Assembly (NCBI RefSeq): GCF_022919155.1
Contig: NZ_CP095045.1
Span: 2,666,001 to 2,730,000, forward strand
Source of the DNA: Leucobacter allii
Lineage (GTDB): Bacteria > Actinomycetota > Actinomycetes > Actinomycetales > Microbacteriaceae
DNA length: 64,000 nt
Direction: 5' to 3'
Positions 45,267-54,504 of the stretch are shown here, piece by piece (position 1 is the first letter of the stretch; each line of letters begins with the position of its first letter). The position numbers and the translations under genes were made by a program. The notes under the pieces were generated by a model. The model searched no databases. It had not been told where the DNA came from and was given only the letters and a program-made list of their open reading frames with translations.

Positions 45267-45716
45267 TCAGGCGGCGCAGAACTCGTTCCCCTCGGGATCG
45301 CGCATCACGCACCACCGGCCAGCCGGCCCCTGGTCCACACGTTCCACGAGCTCGGCGCCGAGCCCTTCGAGCCGGGTGACGAGCGCCTCGAGCTCCCCGT
45401 CGCCATGCACGTCGAGGTGGAGCCGGTTCTTCCCCCGCTTCTCCTCGGGCACCGCCTGGAACAGGATCCGGCGACCGCGACCGGTGCCGCTGAAGTCGTC
45501 GAAGGGATCGTCGGGGTGGCGCACCGCCGCGAGCCCGGCGAATCGGCGCACGCCGCCGTGCCGGACGGTCGCGGCCTCGGGAAGCTGACCGGCGCCGAGC
45601 AGGTGCTCGACGAGCCCGCTCGGATCCTCCACCGCGTAGCCGAGGGCCTCGGCCCAGAAATCCGCGAGAGCATGCGGATCACGGCAATCGATCACGAGCT
45701 TCCAGTGCAGCGCCAT
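45267..45716 (-). CDS. Glyoxalase-like/VOC family protein
   Basis: A 149-residue VOC-fold protein: WKLVIDCRDPHALADFWAEALGYAVED at the N-terminus and NRLHLDVHGDGELEALVTRLEGLGAELV, ending WCVMRDPEGNEFCAA. The HLDVH strand and the closing D-P-E-G-N-E-F turn with a terminal Cys are typical of the Glyoxalase_6 subgroup. Substrate is unknown. ATG 45716 is chosen because TACGAT lies 7 nt before it; an ATG three codons upstream overlaps the box. It is divergent from purD, with the two -10 boxes 25 nt apart. Confidence 0.85.
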   Translation of the reverse strand: MALHWKLVIDCRDPHALADFWAEALGYAVEDPSGLVEHLLGAGQLPEAATVRHGGVRRFAGLAAVRHPDDPFDDFSGTGRGRRILFQAVPEEKRGKNRLHLDVHGDGELEALVTRLEGLGAELVERVDQGPAGRWCVMRDPEGNEFCAA

Positions 45717-45723
45717 GACGCCC

Positions 45724-45729
45724 ATCGTA
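45724..45729 (-). promoter_or_regulatory. -10 box TACGAT, leaderless promoter of the VOC gene
   Basis: Reverse strand TACGAT, 7 nt (gggcgtc), ATG 45716. Confidence 0.55.
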
Positions 45730-45754
45730 CGTCGGCCGCCCCACCCGCATCCAG

Positions 45755-45760
45755 TACCCT
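45755..45760 (+). promoter_or_regulatory. -10 box TACCCT, leaderless purD promoter
   Basis: TACCCT, 6 nt (ggaacg), GTG 45767. Confidence 0.6.
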
Positions 45761-45766
45761 GGAACG

Positions 45767-47020
45767 GTGAAGATCCTCGTACTGGGCCCGGGCGCCCGCG
45801 AACACGCTCTCGTCCTCTCCCTGATCTCCGAGGAGGCCGGCCACGAGGTCGTTTGCGCCCCGGGGAACGCGGGCATCGCCGCGAGCGGGGTGGAGACCCC
45901 CGAGCTCGCGTACACGGATCCCGCGGCGGTGGCGGCGTTCGTGCGCGAGCGCGGCTTCGACCTCGTCGTGGTCGGCCCCGAGGCGCCGCTCGTCGCCGGC
46001 GTCGCCGATCCGCTGCGCGCCGCGGGGATCCCGGTGTTCGGGCCGGATCGCGCCGCGGCGCAGCTCGAGGGCTCGAAGGCCTTCGCGAAGCGGATCATGG
46101 ATGCGGCCGGCGTGCCGACCGGGCGGGCGACGCGCGTCGCCTCCGTCGCCGAGGCCGGCGCCGTGCTCGACGACTTCGGCGCGCCGTACGTCGTGAAGGC
46201 GGACGGCCTGGCCGCGGGCAAGGGCGTGCTCGTGACCGAGGACCGCGACGCTGCGCTCGCGCACGTGGCGGAGTGGGCGCCGCACGGGGAGGTGCTCGTC
46301 GAGGAGTTCCTCGACGGGCAGGAGGTGTCGCTCTTCTTCTTCGCGGACGGGCACGATGTGCTCCCGCTGAGCCCGGCGCAGGACTACAAGCGCATCTTCG
46401 ACGGCGACGCCGGCCCGAACACGGGCGGCATGGGGGCGTACTCGCCGCTGCCGTGGGTCGCCGACGATTTCGTCGAGGAGATCACCCGCACCGTGGCGCT
46501 GCCGACCGTGCGGCAGCTCGAGGCGGAGGGCACGCCCTTCGTGGGGCTGCTCTACTGCGGCCTCATCGTCACCGCGACGGGCGTGCGCGTCATCGAGTTC
46601 AACGCGCGCTTCGGCGACCCGGAGACGCAGGTCGTGCTCGCGCGCCTCGCCTCGCCGCTGAGCCGGTACCTGCTGGCCGCCGCGCAGGGCGGACTGGCCG
46701 AGCTGCCGGCCCCCGAGTTCTCCGCAGACTCCGCGGTGATCGTCGTGCTCGCGAGCGAGGGGTATCCCGGCGCGGTGACGACCGGCCGGGAGCTCACCGG
46801 GCTCGACGCCGCGACGGAGGTGCCCGGCGTGCATCTCGTGCACGCCGCGACGGCGCGAGGCGCCGAGGGCTCCTGGATCGCGACGGGCGGACGGGTGCTC
46901 GGCGTCGTGGCCCGAGGCGCCGACTTCGCCGAGGCGCGCGAGCGCGCCTACGCGGCCGCGGACCGGATCGGGCTCGAGGGCGGTCAGCGGCGTTCGGACA
47001 TCGCGGCGCGGGTCGCATAG
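45767..47020 (+). CDS. purD: Phosphoribosylamine-glycine ligase PurD
   Basis: Purine step 2: phosphoribosylamine plus glycine gives GAR. The 417-residue ATP-grasp enzyme begins MKILVLGPGAREHAL and shows DLVVVGPEAPLVAGVAD, the ATP-grasp lysine region YVVKADGLAAGKGVLV, DYKRIFDGDAGPNTGGMGAYSP, GLLYCGLIVT, and VIEFNARFGDPETQVVL with the metal-binding Glu and Asn. It is the only plus-strand gene between two minus-strand genes and convergent with the acidic-tail START protein. Confidence 0.96.
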   Translation: MKILVLGPGAREHALVLSLISEEAGHEVVCAPGNAGIAASGVETPELAYTDPAAVAAFVRERGFDLVVVGPEAPLVAGVADPLRAAGIPVFGPDRAAAQLEGSKAFAKRIMDAAGVPTGRATRVASVAEAGAVLDDFGAPYVVKADGLAAGKGVLVTEDRDAALAHVAEWAPHGEVLVEEFLDGQEVSLFFFADGHDVLPLSPAQDYKRIFDGDAGPNTGGMGAYSPLPWVADDFVEEITRTVALPTVRQLEAEGTPFVGLLYCGLIVTATGVRVIEFNARFGDPETQVVLARLASPLSRYLLAAAQGGLAELPAPEFSADSAVIVVLASEGYPGAVTTGRELTGLDAATEVPGVHLVHAATARGAEGSWIATGGRVLGVVARGADFAEARERAYAAADRIGLEGGQRRSDIAARVA

Positions 47021-47169
47021 GCGCGGGATCGCGCCAGCGCAGGATCGACGCGCAGTACGCGCGAAGCCGGCGGCCGAGCGCGTCGCGGCCGGAGCGCGGC
47101 CGCGGCGGACCGGCGCTCGACACCGGTGGCGAGCCGCCCGATCAACGGCGCCGCACGCCCGTGCAGGCT

Positions 47170-48444
47170 TCAGCTGCCGCGGATGAGGGTGTCGAAGTCG
47201 GGCTCCTCGGGCTCGCCGGGAGCGTCGTCCTCCGCACCGAGCCCGAGGTCGTGCATCGCGTCGTCGATGGCCTCACGGCTGATCGCGATCGTGTCGTCGG
47301 CATCGGTCGCGGGATCGGCTCCGGTCGCGGGATCGGCCTCGGCGATAGGATCCGCGGGGGCGTCAGTCTCGGCTTCCGCCTCGGCCTCGGCCCCGGTTTC
47401 CGCGTCGGCTCCGGCTTCCGCGTCGGCTCCGATGCCGGCGTCGCTCTCGGCGGTGTCGTCGCTCTCGGCAGTGCCATCGCTCTCGGCGGCCTCATCGCTC
47501 TCGGCGGCGTCATCGCTCTCAGCATCCACAACGTCGGCCGACTCTTCGTCAACGGCCGCGGCATCGGCATCGGCATCGGCATCGGCATCGGCGGCATCAT
47601 CGAGTCCGCTCTCAGCCGCGCCATCGAGATCGCCGCCGGGGCCGCTCTCGCTCCCGGCGCCGGCATCGGCATCGGCATCGGGCTCGGCGGCGACACCGGC
47701 CGCGGCGGCGGACTGCTCCCCCGAGGGCTCCGATCCGGGATCCGCGGGCCCCGTCCCCGGCTCGGCCTCCCCGGCATCGACGACCTCCACGGACCCCGTA
47801 TCCAGCTCGAGGCGCTCGCCGAGCTCGGGCTCCGGATCGACCTCGACGTCGACCTCGGTCCCCGAGGCCGCATCCTCCGGAGCCGCTGCGTCGTCCACCT
47901 CGCCGTCGACCTCTTCGGGGGCGACCACGAGCTCGGTCCCCGCGGCGCCGCTCGGATCCGCCGCGGCGACGCCGACCCCGGCCACGACCGTGTGAGCGAG
48001 CCTCCCGGCGGCGCCGGCGGCATCGATGGCCGCGACGAGGTCCCGCAGGAGCACCCGCCATCCCTCCTGCGAAGCCGCGGCCCGCTCGGATGCGGCGGGC
48101 AATGCGTCGAACCCCGTCTCGGTCACGGTGAGCCCGGTCTGGTACCCCTGCGTACGCAGCGTGATGAGCACGGCGGTGTCGCGCTCGTCGCCGGCCTCGC
48201 GCCAGGTGAAGCCGATCGCGTGCCCCTCGACCCAGACATCGACGGTGCCGCTCGCATCGCGGCTGACCGACTCCTCGCCGTCGCCCTCGCTCCAGCGCTC
48301 CGCGACGGTGCCGCCGATCCCGGGCTCGAGCTGGAGCTCGGCCCACCATTCGGCCCGGCGCTCCGGATCCGCCAGGTACGGCCACACGTCGGCCCGCGCG
48401 GCGTTCATCCGGCTCCTCGCCACAACCGGTCCCAGCGGGATCAT
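47170..48444 (-). CDS. SRPBCC/START-like domain protein with a long acidic repetitive tail
   Basis: A 424-residue protein. Residues 1-150 are an SRPBCC (AHSA1-like) domain: ARSRMNAARADVWPYLADPERRAEWWAEL, IGGTVAERWSEGDG, VEGHAIGFTWREAGDE, and a C-terminal helix EGWRVLLRDLVAAIDA. Residues ~165-385 are nearly all Asp, Glu, Ala and Ser, with runs such as DADADADADA and ESDDAAESDEAAESDG. The last ~35 residues regain a patterned sequence (ISREAIDDAMHDLGLG, PDFDTLIRGS). GAGGAG lies 5 nt before the ATG. The domain usually binds hydrophobic ligands or a partner; the tail is unusual and its role unknown. Confidence 0.82.
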   Translation of the reverse strand: MIPLGPVVARSRMNAARADVWPYLADPERRAEWWAELQLEPGIGGTVAERWSEGDGEESVSRDASGTVDVWVEGHAIGFTWREAGDERDTAVLITLRTQGYQTGLTVTETGFDALPAASERAAASQEGWRVLLRDLVAAIDAAGAAGRLAHTVVAGVGVAAADPSGAAGTELVVAPEEVDGEVDDAAAPEDAASGTEVDVEVDPEPELGERLELDTGSVEVVDAGEAEPGTGPADPGSEPSGEQSAAAAGVAAEPDADADAGAGSESGPGGDLDGAAESGLDDAADADADADADAAAVDEESADVVDAESDDAAESDEAAESDGTAESDDTAESDAGIGADAEAGADAETGAEAEAEAETDAPADPIAEADPATGADPATDADDTIAISREAIDDAMHDLGLGAEDDAPGEPEEPDFDTLIRGS

Positions 48445-48711
48445 GGTTCTCCTCAGGTGTCGAACGGGCATCCCGTCGGCCGCCCGCGACGCTCCGCCGC
48501 AGCAGCGCCGGCTCGGCGGCGATGCCACTGCGCGGTCCGCGCGGGAGGGGCGACGGCCTCTGGGACAAACTCTAGCCGCACCCGCTGACAGTCGGCCCGA
48601 GGCGCGGCGGGTGTCAGGCAAGCTCCCGTGCGCGCTCGGCCGCACTCGTGCGCGCACGGACCCGCCAGCCCGCCGCGCGCGTCCGCGGCCCGGGAATGGG
48701 AGAATGGGCGG

Positions 48712-49602
48712 GTGACCGAACTCCCCGCTCCCCCGCAGCTGCCCGGTTGGACCCACACCTACTCCGGCAAGGTGCGCGATCTGTACGTCCCCGCCGACGG
48801 CGACGACCGCTTCCTCCTCGTGGTCGCGAGCAATCGCGTCAGTGCCTTCGACCACGTGCTCGAACCCCCGATCCCGGGCAAGGGCGCGCTGCTCACGACG
48901 CTGTCGAACTGGTGGTTCTCGCGGATCGGGATCGCGAACCACCTCGCCGAGGCCGGAGACGGCGCCCCCGTCGTCCCGGCCGAGGTCGCCGACCGCGCGA
49001 TGCTCACCCGCAGGCTCGAGATGTACCCGATCGAGTGCGTCGTACGGGGCGCGCTCACGGGCTCGGGGTACGCCGAGTACCGGCGCAGCGGCGCCGTGTG
49101 CGGCATCGAGCTGCCGGCGGGGCTCGAGGACGGCGACCTCCTCGAGGAGCCGATCTACACGCCCGCGTACAAGGCCCCGCTCGGCGAGCACGACGAGAAC
49201 ATCACCTTCGAGCGCAGCGCGGAGCTCGTCGGGCCCGAGGTCGCGGCGGCGCTGCGCGACGCGTCCCTCGCGATCTTCACCGCGGCTCGGGATCAGGCGG
49301 CCGAGCGGGGCGTCGTGCTCGCCGACACGAAGTTCGAGTTCGGCCGCGATCCCCGCACGGGCGAGCTCGTCCTCGCCGATGAAGTGCTCACGAGCGACTC
49401 GTCCCGATACTGGGACGCGGAGGCGTACGGGAACACGGGCCTCGACCGTGCAGCCCGGCTCGCGTCCTTCGACAAGCAGATCGTGCGCAACTGGCTCGCC
49501 GCGCACTGGGACCGCACGGGGACGCCGCCCGAGCTCCCCGCTGAGATCGTCGAGCGCACGCGCGAGCGCTACCGCGAGCTGCTGGAGCGCCTGACCGCTT
49601 GA
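48712..49602 (+). CDS. purC: Phosphoribosylaminoimidazole-succinocarboxamide synthase PurC
   Basis: Purine step 8: CAIR plus aspartate gives SAICAR. The 296-residue protein shows YSGKVRDLYVP, LLVVASNRVSAFDHVL, the signature RLEMYPIECVVRGALTGSGYAEY, GEHDENITFE, LADTKFEFG and LADEVLTSDSSRYWD with SFDKQIVRNWL. The GTG at 48712 is preferred: it lies 6 nt after a GAGAAT box and the family begins at about this residue; in-frame codons upstream lie in a poorly conserved stretch. A VOC gene starts 42 nt after the stop. Confidence 0.96.
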   Translation: MTELPAPPQLPGWTHTYSGKVRDLYVPADGDDRFLLVVASNRVSAFDHVLEPPIPGKGALLTTLSNWWFSRIGIANHLAEAGDGAPVVPAEVADRAMLTRRLEMYPIECVVRGALTGSGYAEYRRSGAVCGIELPAGLEDGDLLEEPIYTPAYKAPLGEHDENITFERSAELVGPEVAAALRDASLAIFTAARDQAAERGVVLADTKFEFGRDPRTGELVLADEVLTSDSSRYWDAEAYGNTGLDRAARLASFDKQIVRNWLAAHWDRTGTPPELPAEIVERTRERYRELLERLTA

Positions 49603-49643
49603 CGGGCCTTGCGCCGCGCCGCGGGATCGGCGAGGCTGAGATC

Positions 49644-50051
49644 GTGGAGCAGCGCCTCAGCCTCATCACCCTCGCCGTCGCGGACGTGGCCCGCAGTCGC
49701 GCCTTCTACGTCGACGGGCTCGGCTGGGCACCGCTCTTCGAGGCGGAGGACGTGGTGATGCTGCCGGTCGGCCCGCAGCTCCTGCTCTCGCTGTGGAGCG
49801 TCGAGGGCTTCACCGCGGAGATCGGCGAACCGCCGGCAGCGGGACTCGCGCCGATCACGCTCGCCCACAACGTGCGGACCGAGGCCGAGGCCGACGCGGT
49901 GCTGGCCCGCGCCGCGTCCCTGGGCGCGACGACGCAGGCCGCGGTGCGCCGGGACTGGGGCGGCTATTCGGGCTACTTCCAGGACCCCGACGGCTTCCGC
50001 TGGGAGATCGCGGTGAACCCGGGCGATACCGGCGCGTATGTGCTGCCCTGA
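49644..50051 (+). CDS. VOC family protein downstream of purC
   Basis: A 135-residue glyoxalase-fold protein: MEQRLSLITLAVADVARSRAFYVDGLGWAPLFEAEDVVML, a second half with LAHNVRTEAEADAVLARAASLGA, and the closing GYSGYFQDPDGFRWEIAVNPG. The D-P-D-G-F/Y-x-W-E turn with Glu is the metal-ligand position of many VOC enzymes. Start at GTG 49644 (GAGGCT box 6 nt upstream); a TTG at 49599 overlapping the purC stop is an alternative that adds 15 residues. Reaction unknown. Confidence 0.82.
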   Translation: MEQRLSLITLAVADVARSRAFYVDGLGWAPLFEAEDVVMLPVGPQLLLSLWSVEGFTAEIGEPPAAGLAPITLAHNVRTEAEADAVLARAASLGATTQAAVRRDWGGYSGYFQDPDGFRWEIAVNPGDTGAYVLP

Positions 50052-50172
50052 GCCGGGGAGCCCCGCCCCGCGTCCGCCGTCCCGCGCAGCGCGGGGCGCC
50101 ATCCGACGGCACGACGCCGCGGCGGATCCGTGCGAGAATTGACGGAGCTTCCACGAGAAACGGAGATCCCGG

Positions 50173-50444
50173 GTGCCCACGATTGTCGTTGATGTCATGC
50201 CGAAGGCCGAACTGCTCGATCCCCAGGGCAAGGCCACCACGGGTGCGCTGGATCGCCTGGGGCACGGCAAGTTCCAGAACGTGCGCATCGGCAAGCGCTT
50301 CGAGTTCGCCGTCGAGGGCGAGGTGACCGACGCGGTGATCGCCGAGGTGCGCCAGGTCGCCGACGAGATCCTGTCGAACGCCGTCATCGAGGATGTCGTC
50401 GCCATCAGCGTCGACGGCGTCCCCGTCGCGGACGGCGCCGCCCG

Positions 50445-50448
<4 letters not shown>
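50173..50448 (+). CDS. purS: Phosphoribosylformylglycinamidine synthase subunit PurS
   Basis: Small subunit of FGAM synthase, which passes ammonia from PurQ to PurL. The 91-residue protein reads [30 protein letters not shown], then [13 protein letters not shown] and [14 protein letters not shown], the family's full length. GGAG lies 8 nt before the GTG. The stop overlaps purQ (ATGA). purL, the partner synthetase, is not next in line but 11 kb away beyond the heme genes. Confidence 0.95.
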
Positions 50449-51149
<701 letters not shown>

Positions 51150-51162
51150 GACGTCGCGCCGT

Positions 51163-51206
51163 GCGAACGGCGGGGCTCCCGGGCGGCCGGGGTCCCCGCC
51201 GTTCGC
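51163..51206. terminator. Terminator between purQ and the acetyltransferase gene
   Basis: Arms 51163-51175 and 51194-51206 are perfect 13-nt complements; the 18-nt interior is itself GC-rich and can extend the stem. Confidence 0.75.
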
Positions 51207-51227
51207 GCATCTCCGGGGCCGCTCCCC

Positions 51228-51761
51228 TCAGGCCGGCACCCGCACCCCGGTCAGGGCGAGCCCGTAGGCGAGGATCCGCCGGGTCCCGCCGAGCACCTCG
51301 ATGTCGAACTCGCGCTCGGGGATCCGGGTGAAGCCGAGCCGCTCGTAGAGCCGCTGCGCCCCGGTCATGATCTCACCCGTGTGCAGCACGACCCGATGGC
51401 AGCCGCGATCCCGCGCGACCCGGAGGCAGTGCCGCACGACCGCCTCGCCGATCCCTCGACCACGGGCGGCGTGCGCGACCCCGAGCAGGCGGAGATCCAT
51501 CTCGCCCGGCTCCGTGTCGTCCTGGAGCCGCTCGCCCGGGCGGGGGATCGTGACCGTCGCGAGGATCCGCTCCCCCGTCTCCGGGTCCGCCTCGACGGCG
51601 ACGAGCACCTCGGAGCTCGTCGCCCGCCCCGCGACATCCTCGATCTCCGCGAGGTACTCGGCTCCGAGCGCGAAGTCTGCCGCATAGGCGGCGCGCACGA
51701 GGGCGCCCGTCTCGGCGTGCTCTTCGGGGCGGGCGGGGCGGATCCGGATCGACGCGTTCAC
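51228..51761 (-). CDS. GNAT family N-acetyltransferase
   Basis: A 177-residue GCN5-related acetyltransferase: SIRIRPARPEEHAETGALVRAAY (motif C region), LLGVAHAARGRGIGEAVVRHCLR with the acetyl-CoA loop RGRGIG, and CHRVVLHTGEIMTGAQRLYERLGF with the Tyr near the active site. The substrate is not predictable. The GTG is fixed by a TAGGCT box 6 nt upstream. It is convergent with purQ. Confidence 0.9.
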   Translation of the reverse strand: MNASIRIRPARPEEHAETGALVRAAYAADFALGAEYLAEIEDVAGRATSSEVLVAVEADPETGERILATVTIPRPGERLQDDTEPGEMDLRLLGVAHAARGRGIGEAVVRHCLRVARDRGCHRVVLHTGEIMTGAQRLYERLGFTRIPEREFDIEVLGGTRRILAYGLALTGVRVPA

Positions 51762-51767
51762 CCCGGC

Positions 51768-51773
51768 AGCCTA
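51768..51773 (-). promoter_or_regulatory. -10 box TAGGCT, leaderless promoter of the GNAT gene
   Basis: Reverse strand TAGGCT, 6 nt (gccggg), GTG 51761. Confidence 0.6.
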
Positions 51774-51968
51774 CTCCGCCCGGGCGGGCACGGGCGAGCC
51801 GGGTGGGCGGGCTGGGTGGACGGCGCGGGTGAGCGGAGGTGCGCAGAGGACGCGCAGAGGGCGGCGCGGGTATCCCGTCGGGAGCGAGCACGCCGCCGGG
51901 CGTCCTCGCTCGGGGCGGAGGGGTGGCGGCACCATCGGTCAGAGCAGCGCTGAGGTGCCGGCACTGTC

Positions 51969-52036
51969 GGTCGGGGATGCGGCTTCGGTGCGTCGGGATC
52001 GCGGGATCCCGGCTCACCGAAGCCGCATCCCCGACC
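51969..52036. repeat. Perfect 22-bp inverted repeat in the intergenic region upstream of the GNAT gene and after hemL
   Basis: Arms 51969-51990 and 52015-52036 are exact complements (GGTCGGGGATGCGGCTTCGG...), separated by 24 nt that also contain short inverted pieces. The 51774-52081 interval holds nothing else recognisable apart from short GC-rich repeats. The hairpin is 45 nt beyond the hemL stop and could end the heme operon, but its size and loop differ from the other terminators here. Confidence 0.8.
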
Positions 52037-52081
52037 GGACGTGCTGGTCCCGCGCCGAAACCCGGCGGCGGAGCCGCCGCC

Positions 52082-53518
52082 TCAGACGCGGGCGGCGGCT
52101 CGCGCCGCGTGCGGCAGCACGGCGAGCACCCGCTCGATCGCCGCGTCGTCGTGCGCGGCCGTCGCGAACCATGCCTCGAAGGCGCTCGGCGGCAGATTGA
52201 CGCCCCGCGCGAGCATCTCGTGGAAGAACGCGCGGTGGCGGCCCACCTCCTGCCGCTGCACCTGCGCATACGTCGTCGGGGCCTCGGGGAAGTCCCCGAA
52301 CAGCACGCTGAAGAGCGTGCCGGCGCGCTGCACGCGGTGCGGCACCCCCGCGGCCGCGAGCGCTGACCCCGCACCCTCGGCGATCGCCGCGGCGGCGCGA
52401 CCGAGCCGCGCGTAGGCCTCAGCGTCGGCGTGCCGGAGCGTCGTGAGCCCGGCGGTCACGGCGAGTGGATTGCCCGACAGCGTGCCCGCCTGGTAGACCG
52501 GGCCGAGCGGCGCGAGCAGCTCCATGACCTCGCGCCGGCCGCCGAGCGCCGCGAGCGGCAGCCCGCCGCCGACGACCTTGCCGAACGTCACGAGGTCGGG
52601 GAGGACGGCGGCATCCACGAGCCCGCCCTCCGCGGGAGCGCCCGCCGCAGGCCCGCCCTCCGCGGCAACGTCCGCCGCCGCCATCTCCGCGGCCGCGATC
52701 CCCCAGTAGCCCGCGGGCCCCGCGCGGAATCCGGTGAGCACCTCGTCGAGGATCACCAGCGCGCCGTGCCGGTGGGCGAGCGCGATCATCGCGCGGGTGA
52801 AGCCCGGCGCGGGCGGCAGCACCCCCATGTTCGCGGCCGCGGCCTCGGCGATGACCGCCGCGATGCGGTCGCCGTGCTCGGCGAAGGCGGCTTCGAGCGC
52901 GGGGAGGTCGTTGTAGGGCAGCACGAGGGTCTGCGCCGCCGTCTCGGCGGTGACGCCCGCGGACCCCGGCATCGCGAGCGTCGCGAGGCCCGATCCGGCC
53001 TCGGCGAGCAGCCCGTCGGAGTGCCCGTGGTAGTGCCCCGCGAACTTGATGAGGAGCGGGCGGCCCGTCGCGCCGCGGGCGAGGCGGATCGCGGTCATCG
53101 TCGCCTCGGTGCCGGTCGAGACGAGGCGCACGCGTTCCACGAGCGGGACCGATGCCGGCGCGCCGGGCACGGGCAGCGTGAGCCGCGACACGATCTCCTC
53201 GGCGAGCTCCGCCTCCTCGGGCACCGATGCGCCGAATCCGAGGCCGCGCGCGGCGGCGGCCTGCACCGCATCCACGACGGCGGGGTGCGCGTGGCCGAGG
53301 AGAGCCGGGCCCCACGAGGCGACGAGGTCGACGTACTCGACCCCGTCGGCGTCCGTGACGTACGCTCCGCGCCCGGCGACGAGGAAGCGGGGCGTCCCGC
53401 CCACCGAGCCGTAGGCGCGTACGGGCGAGTTGACGCCGCCGGGGATGACCCGCTCGGCGCGCTCCGCGAGTGCGGCGCTGCGCGCAGCGGTGCCGCCGGG
53501 AACGCGCGGCGCGCTCAT
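52082..53518 (-). CDS. hemL: Glutamate-1-semialdehyde 2,1-aminomutase HemL
   Basis: PLP enzyme that converts glutamate-1-semialdehyde to 5-aminolevulinate in the C5 heme pathway. The 478-residue protein shows [52 protein letters not shown] and the PLP-lysine segment [15 protein letters not shown] ~25-residue Ala/Gly/Glu-rich insert ([18 protein letters not shown]) precedes the lysine strand, not expected in the family. It is the last gene of the overlapping heme operon (ATGA with hemB). Confidence 0.96.
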   Translation of the reverse strand: MSAPRVPGGTAARSAALAERAERVIPGGVNSPVRAYGSVGGTPRFLVAGRGAYVTDADGVEYVDLVASWGPALLGHAHPAVVDAVQAAAARGLGFGASVPEEAELAEEIVSRLTLPVPGAPASVPLVERVRLVSTGTEATMTAIRLARGATGRPLLIKFAGHYHGHSDGLLAEAGSGLATLAMPGSAGVTAETAAQTLVLPYNDLPALEAAFAEHGDRIAAVIAEAAAANMGVLPPAPGFTRAMIALAHRHGALVILDEVLTGFRAGPAGYWGIAAAEMAAADVAAEGGPAAGAPAEGGLVDAAVLPDLVTFGKVVGGGLPLAALGGRREVMELLAPLGPVYQAGTLSGNPLAVTAGLTTLRHADAEAYARLGRAAAAIAEGAGSALAAAGVPHRVQRAGTLFSVLFGDFPEAPTTYAQVQRQEVGRHRAFFHEMLARGVNLPPSAFEAWFATAAHDDAAIERVLAVLPHAARAAARV

Positions 53519-54504
53519 CGGATCCACCCCGCGAGCTCCACGGCGAAGTAGCTCAGGATCGCGTCCGCCCCCGCCCGCTTGATGCCGAGCACGGACTCCT
53601 CGATGACGCGGCGGCGGTCGATCCAGCCGTTCGTGGCCGCCGCCTCGATCATGGCCGCCTCCCCCGAGACCTGGTACGCCCACACCGGCACGGGGCTCGT
53701 CGCCGCGACGTCGGCGAGCACGTCGAGGTAGCTCCCCGCCGGCTTCACCATCACGATGTCGGCGCCCTCGGCCAGATCGAGCTCGGTCTCCCGCAGTCCC
53801 TCGCGCCGGTTCGCCGGATCCTGCTGGTAGCTGCGGCGGTCCCCGCTCGCCGCCGGATCGGCGCCGAGCTGCGAATCGACGGCTTCGCGGAAGGGACCGT
53901 AGAACGCGGAGGCGTACTTCGCGGAGTAGGCGAGCACCCCGGTGTCCTGATGCCCGGCGGCGTCGAGCGCGTCGCGCACGGCCGCCACCTGGCCGTCCAT
54001 CATGCCCGACAGCCCGAGCAGCGCGGATCCCGCCTCGGCCTGGGCGACCGCCACGGCGCGATAGCGCTCGAGCGTGGCGTCGTTGTCGACGGCGCCCGTC
54101 GGCGAGAGCACGCCGCAGTGGCCGTGGTCCGTGAACTCGTCGAGGCAGAGATCCGTCTGCACCACGAGCGCGTCGCCGACCTCTGCGACGACGGCGCGCG
54201 TGGCGACGTTGAGAATGCCCTCGGGATCATCGCCGGCGCTGCCGTCTGCGTCGCGCCGCTCGGGGATGCCGAACAGCATGACGCCGCCGATGCCGGCAGC
54301 GGCGGCGTCGACCGCGGCCCGTCTGAGGGAGTCGAGCGTGTGCTGCCGGACGCCGGGCATCGAAGCGATCCCGCGAGGCTCGGAGAGTCCCTCTCGGACG
54401 AACATCGGCAGGATCAGCTCGGCCGGGTGGAGGCGGGTCTCCGCGGTGAGCCGGCGCATGGCCGGGGTGGTGCGCCGGCGGCGCGGACGGACGGTGGGGA
54501 TCAT
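53515..54504 (-). CDS. hemB: Delta-aminolevulinate dehydratase (porphobilinogen synthase) HemB
   Basis: Condenses two ALA molecules to porphobilinogen. The 329-residue TIM-barrel protein has the two Schiff-base lysines in [17 protein letters not shown] and [14 protein letters not shown]. The metal loop reads [16 protein letters not shown]: two of the three zinc cysteines are present, but the middle one is Asp, so metal use may differ from the three-Cys zinc enzymes. It starts with ATG overlapping the hemD stop. Confidence 0.95.
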   Translation of the reverse strand: MIPTVRPRRRRTTPAMRRLTAETRLHPAELILPMFVREGLSEPRGIASMPGVRQHTLDSLRRAAVDAAAAGIGGVMLFGIPERRDADGSAGDDPEGILNVATRAVVAEVGDALVVQTDLCLDEFTDHGHCGVLSPTGAVDNDATLERYRAVAVAQAEAGSALLGLSGMMDGQVAAVRDALDAAGHQDTGVLAYSAKYASAFYGPFREAVDSQLGADPAASGDRRSYQQDPANRREGLRETELDLAEGADIVMVKPAGSYLDVLADVAATSPVPVWAYQVSGEAAMIEAAATNGWIDRRRVIEESVLGIKRAGADAILSYFAVELAGWIR

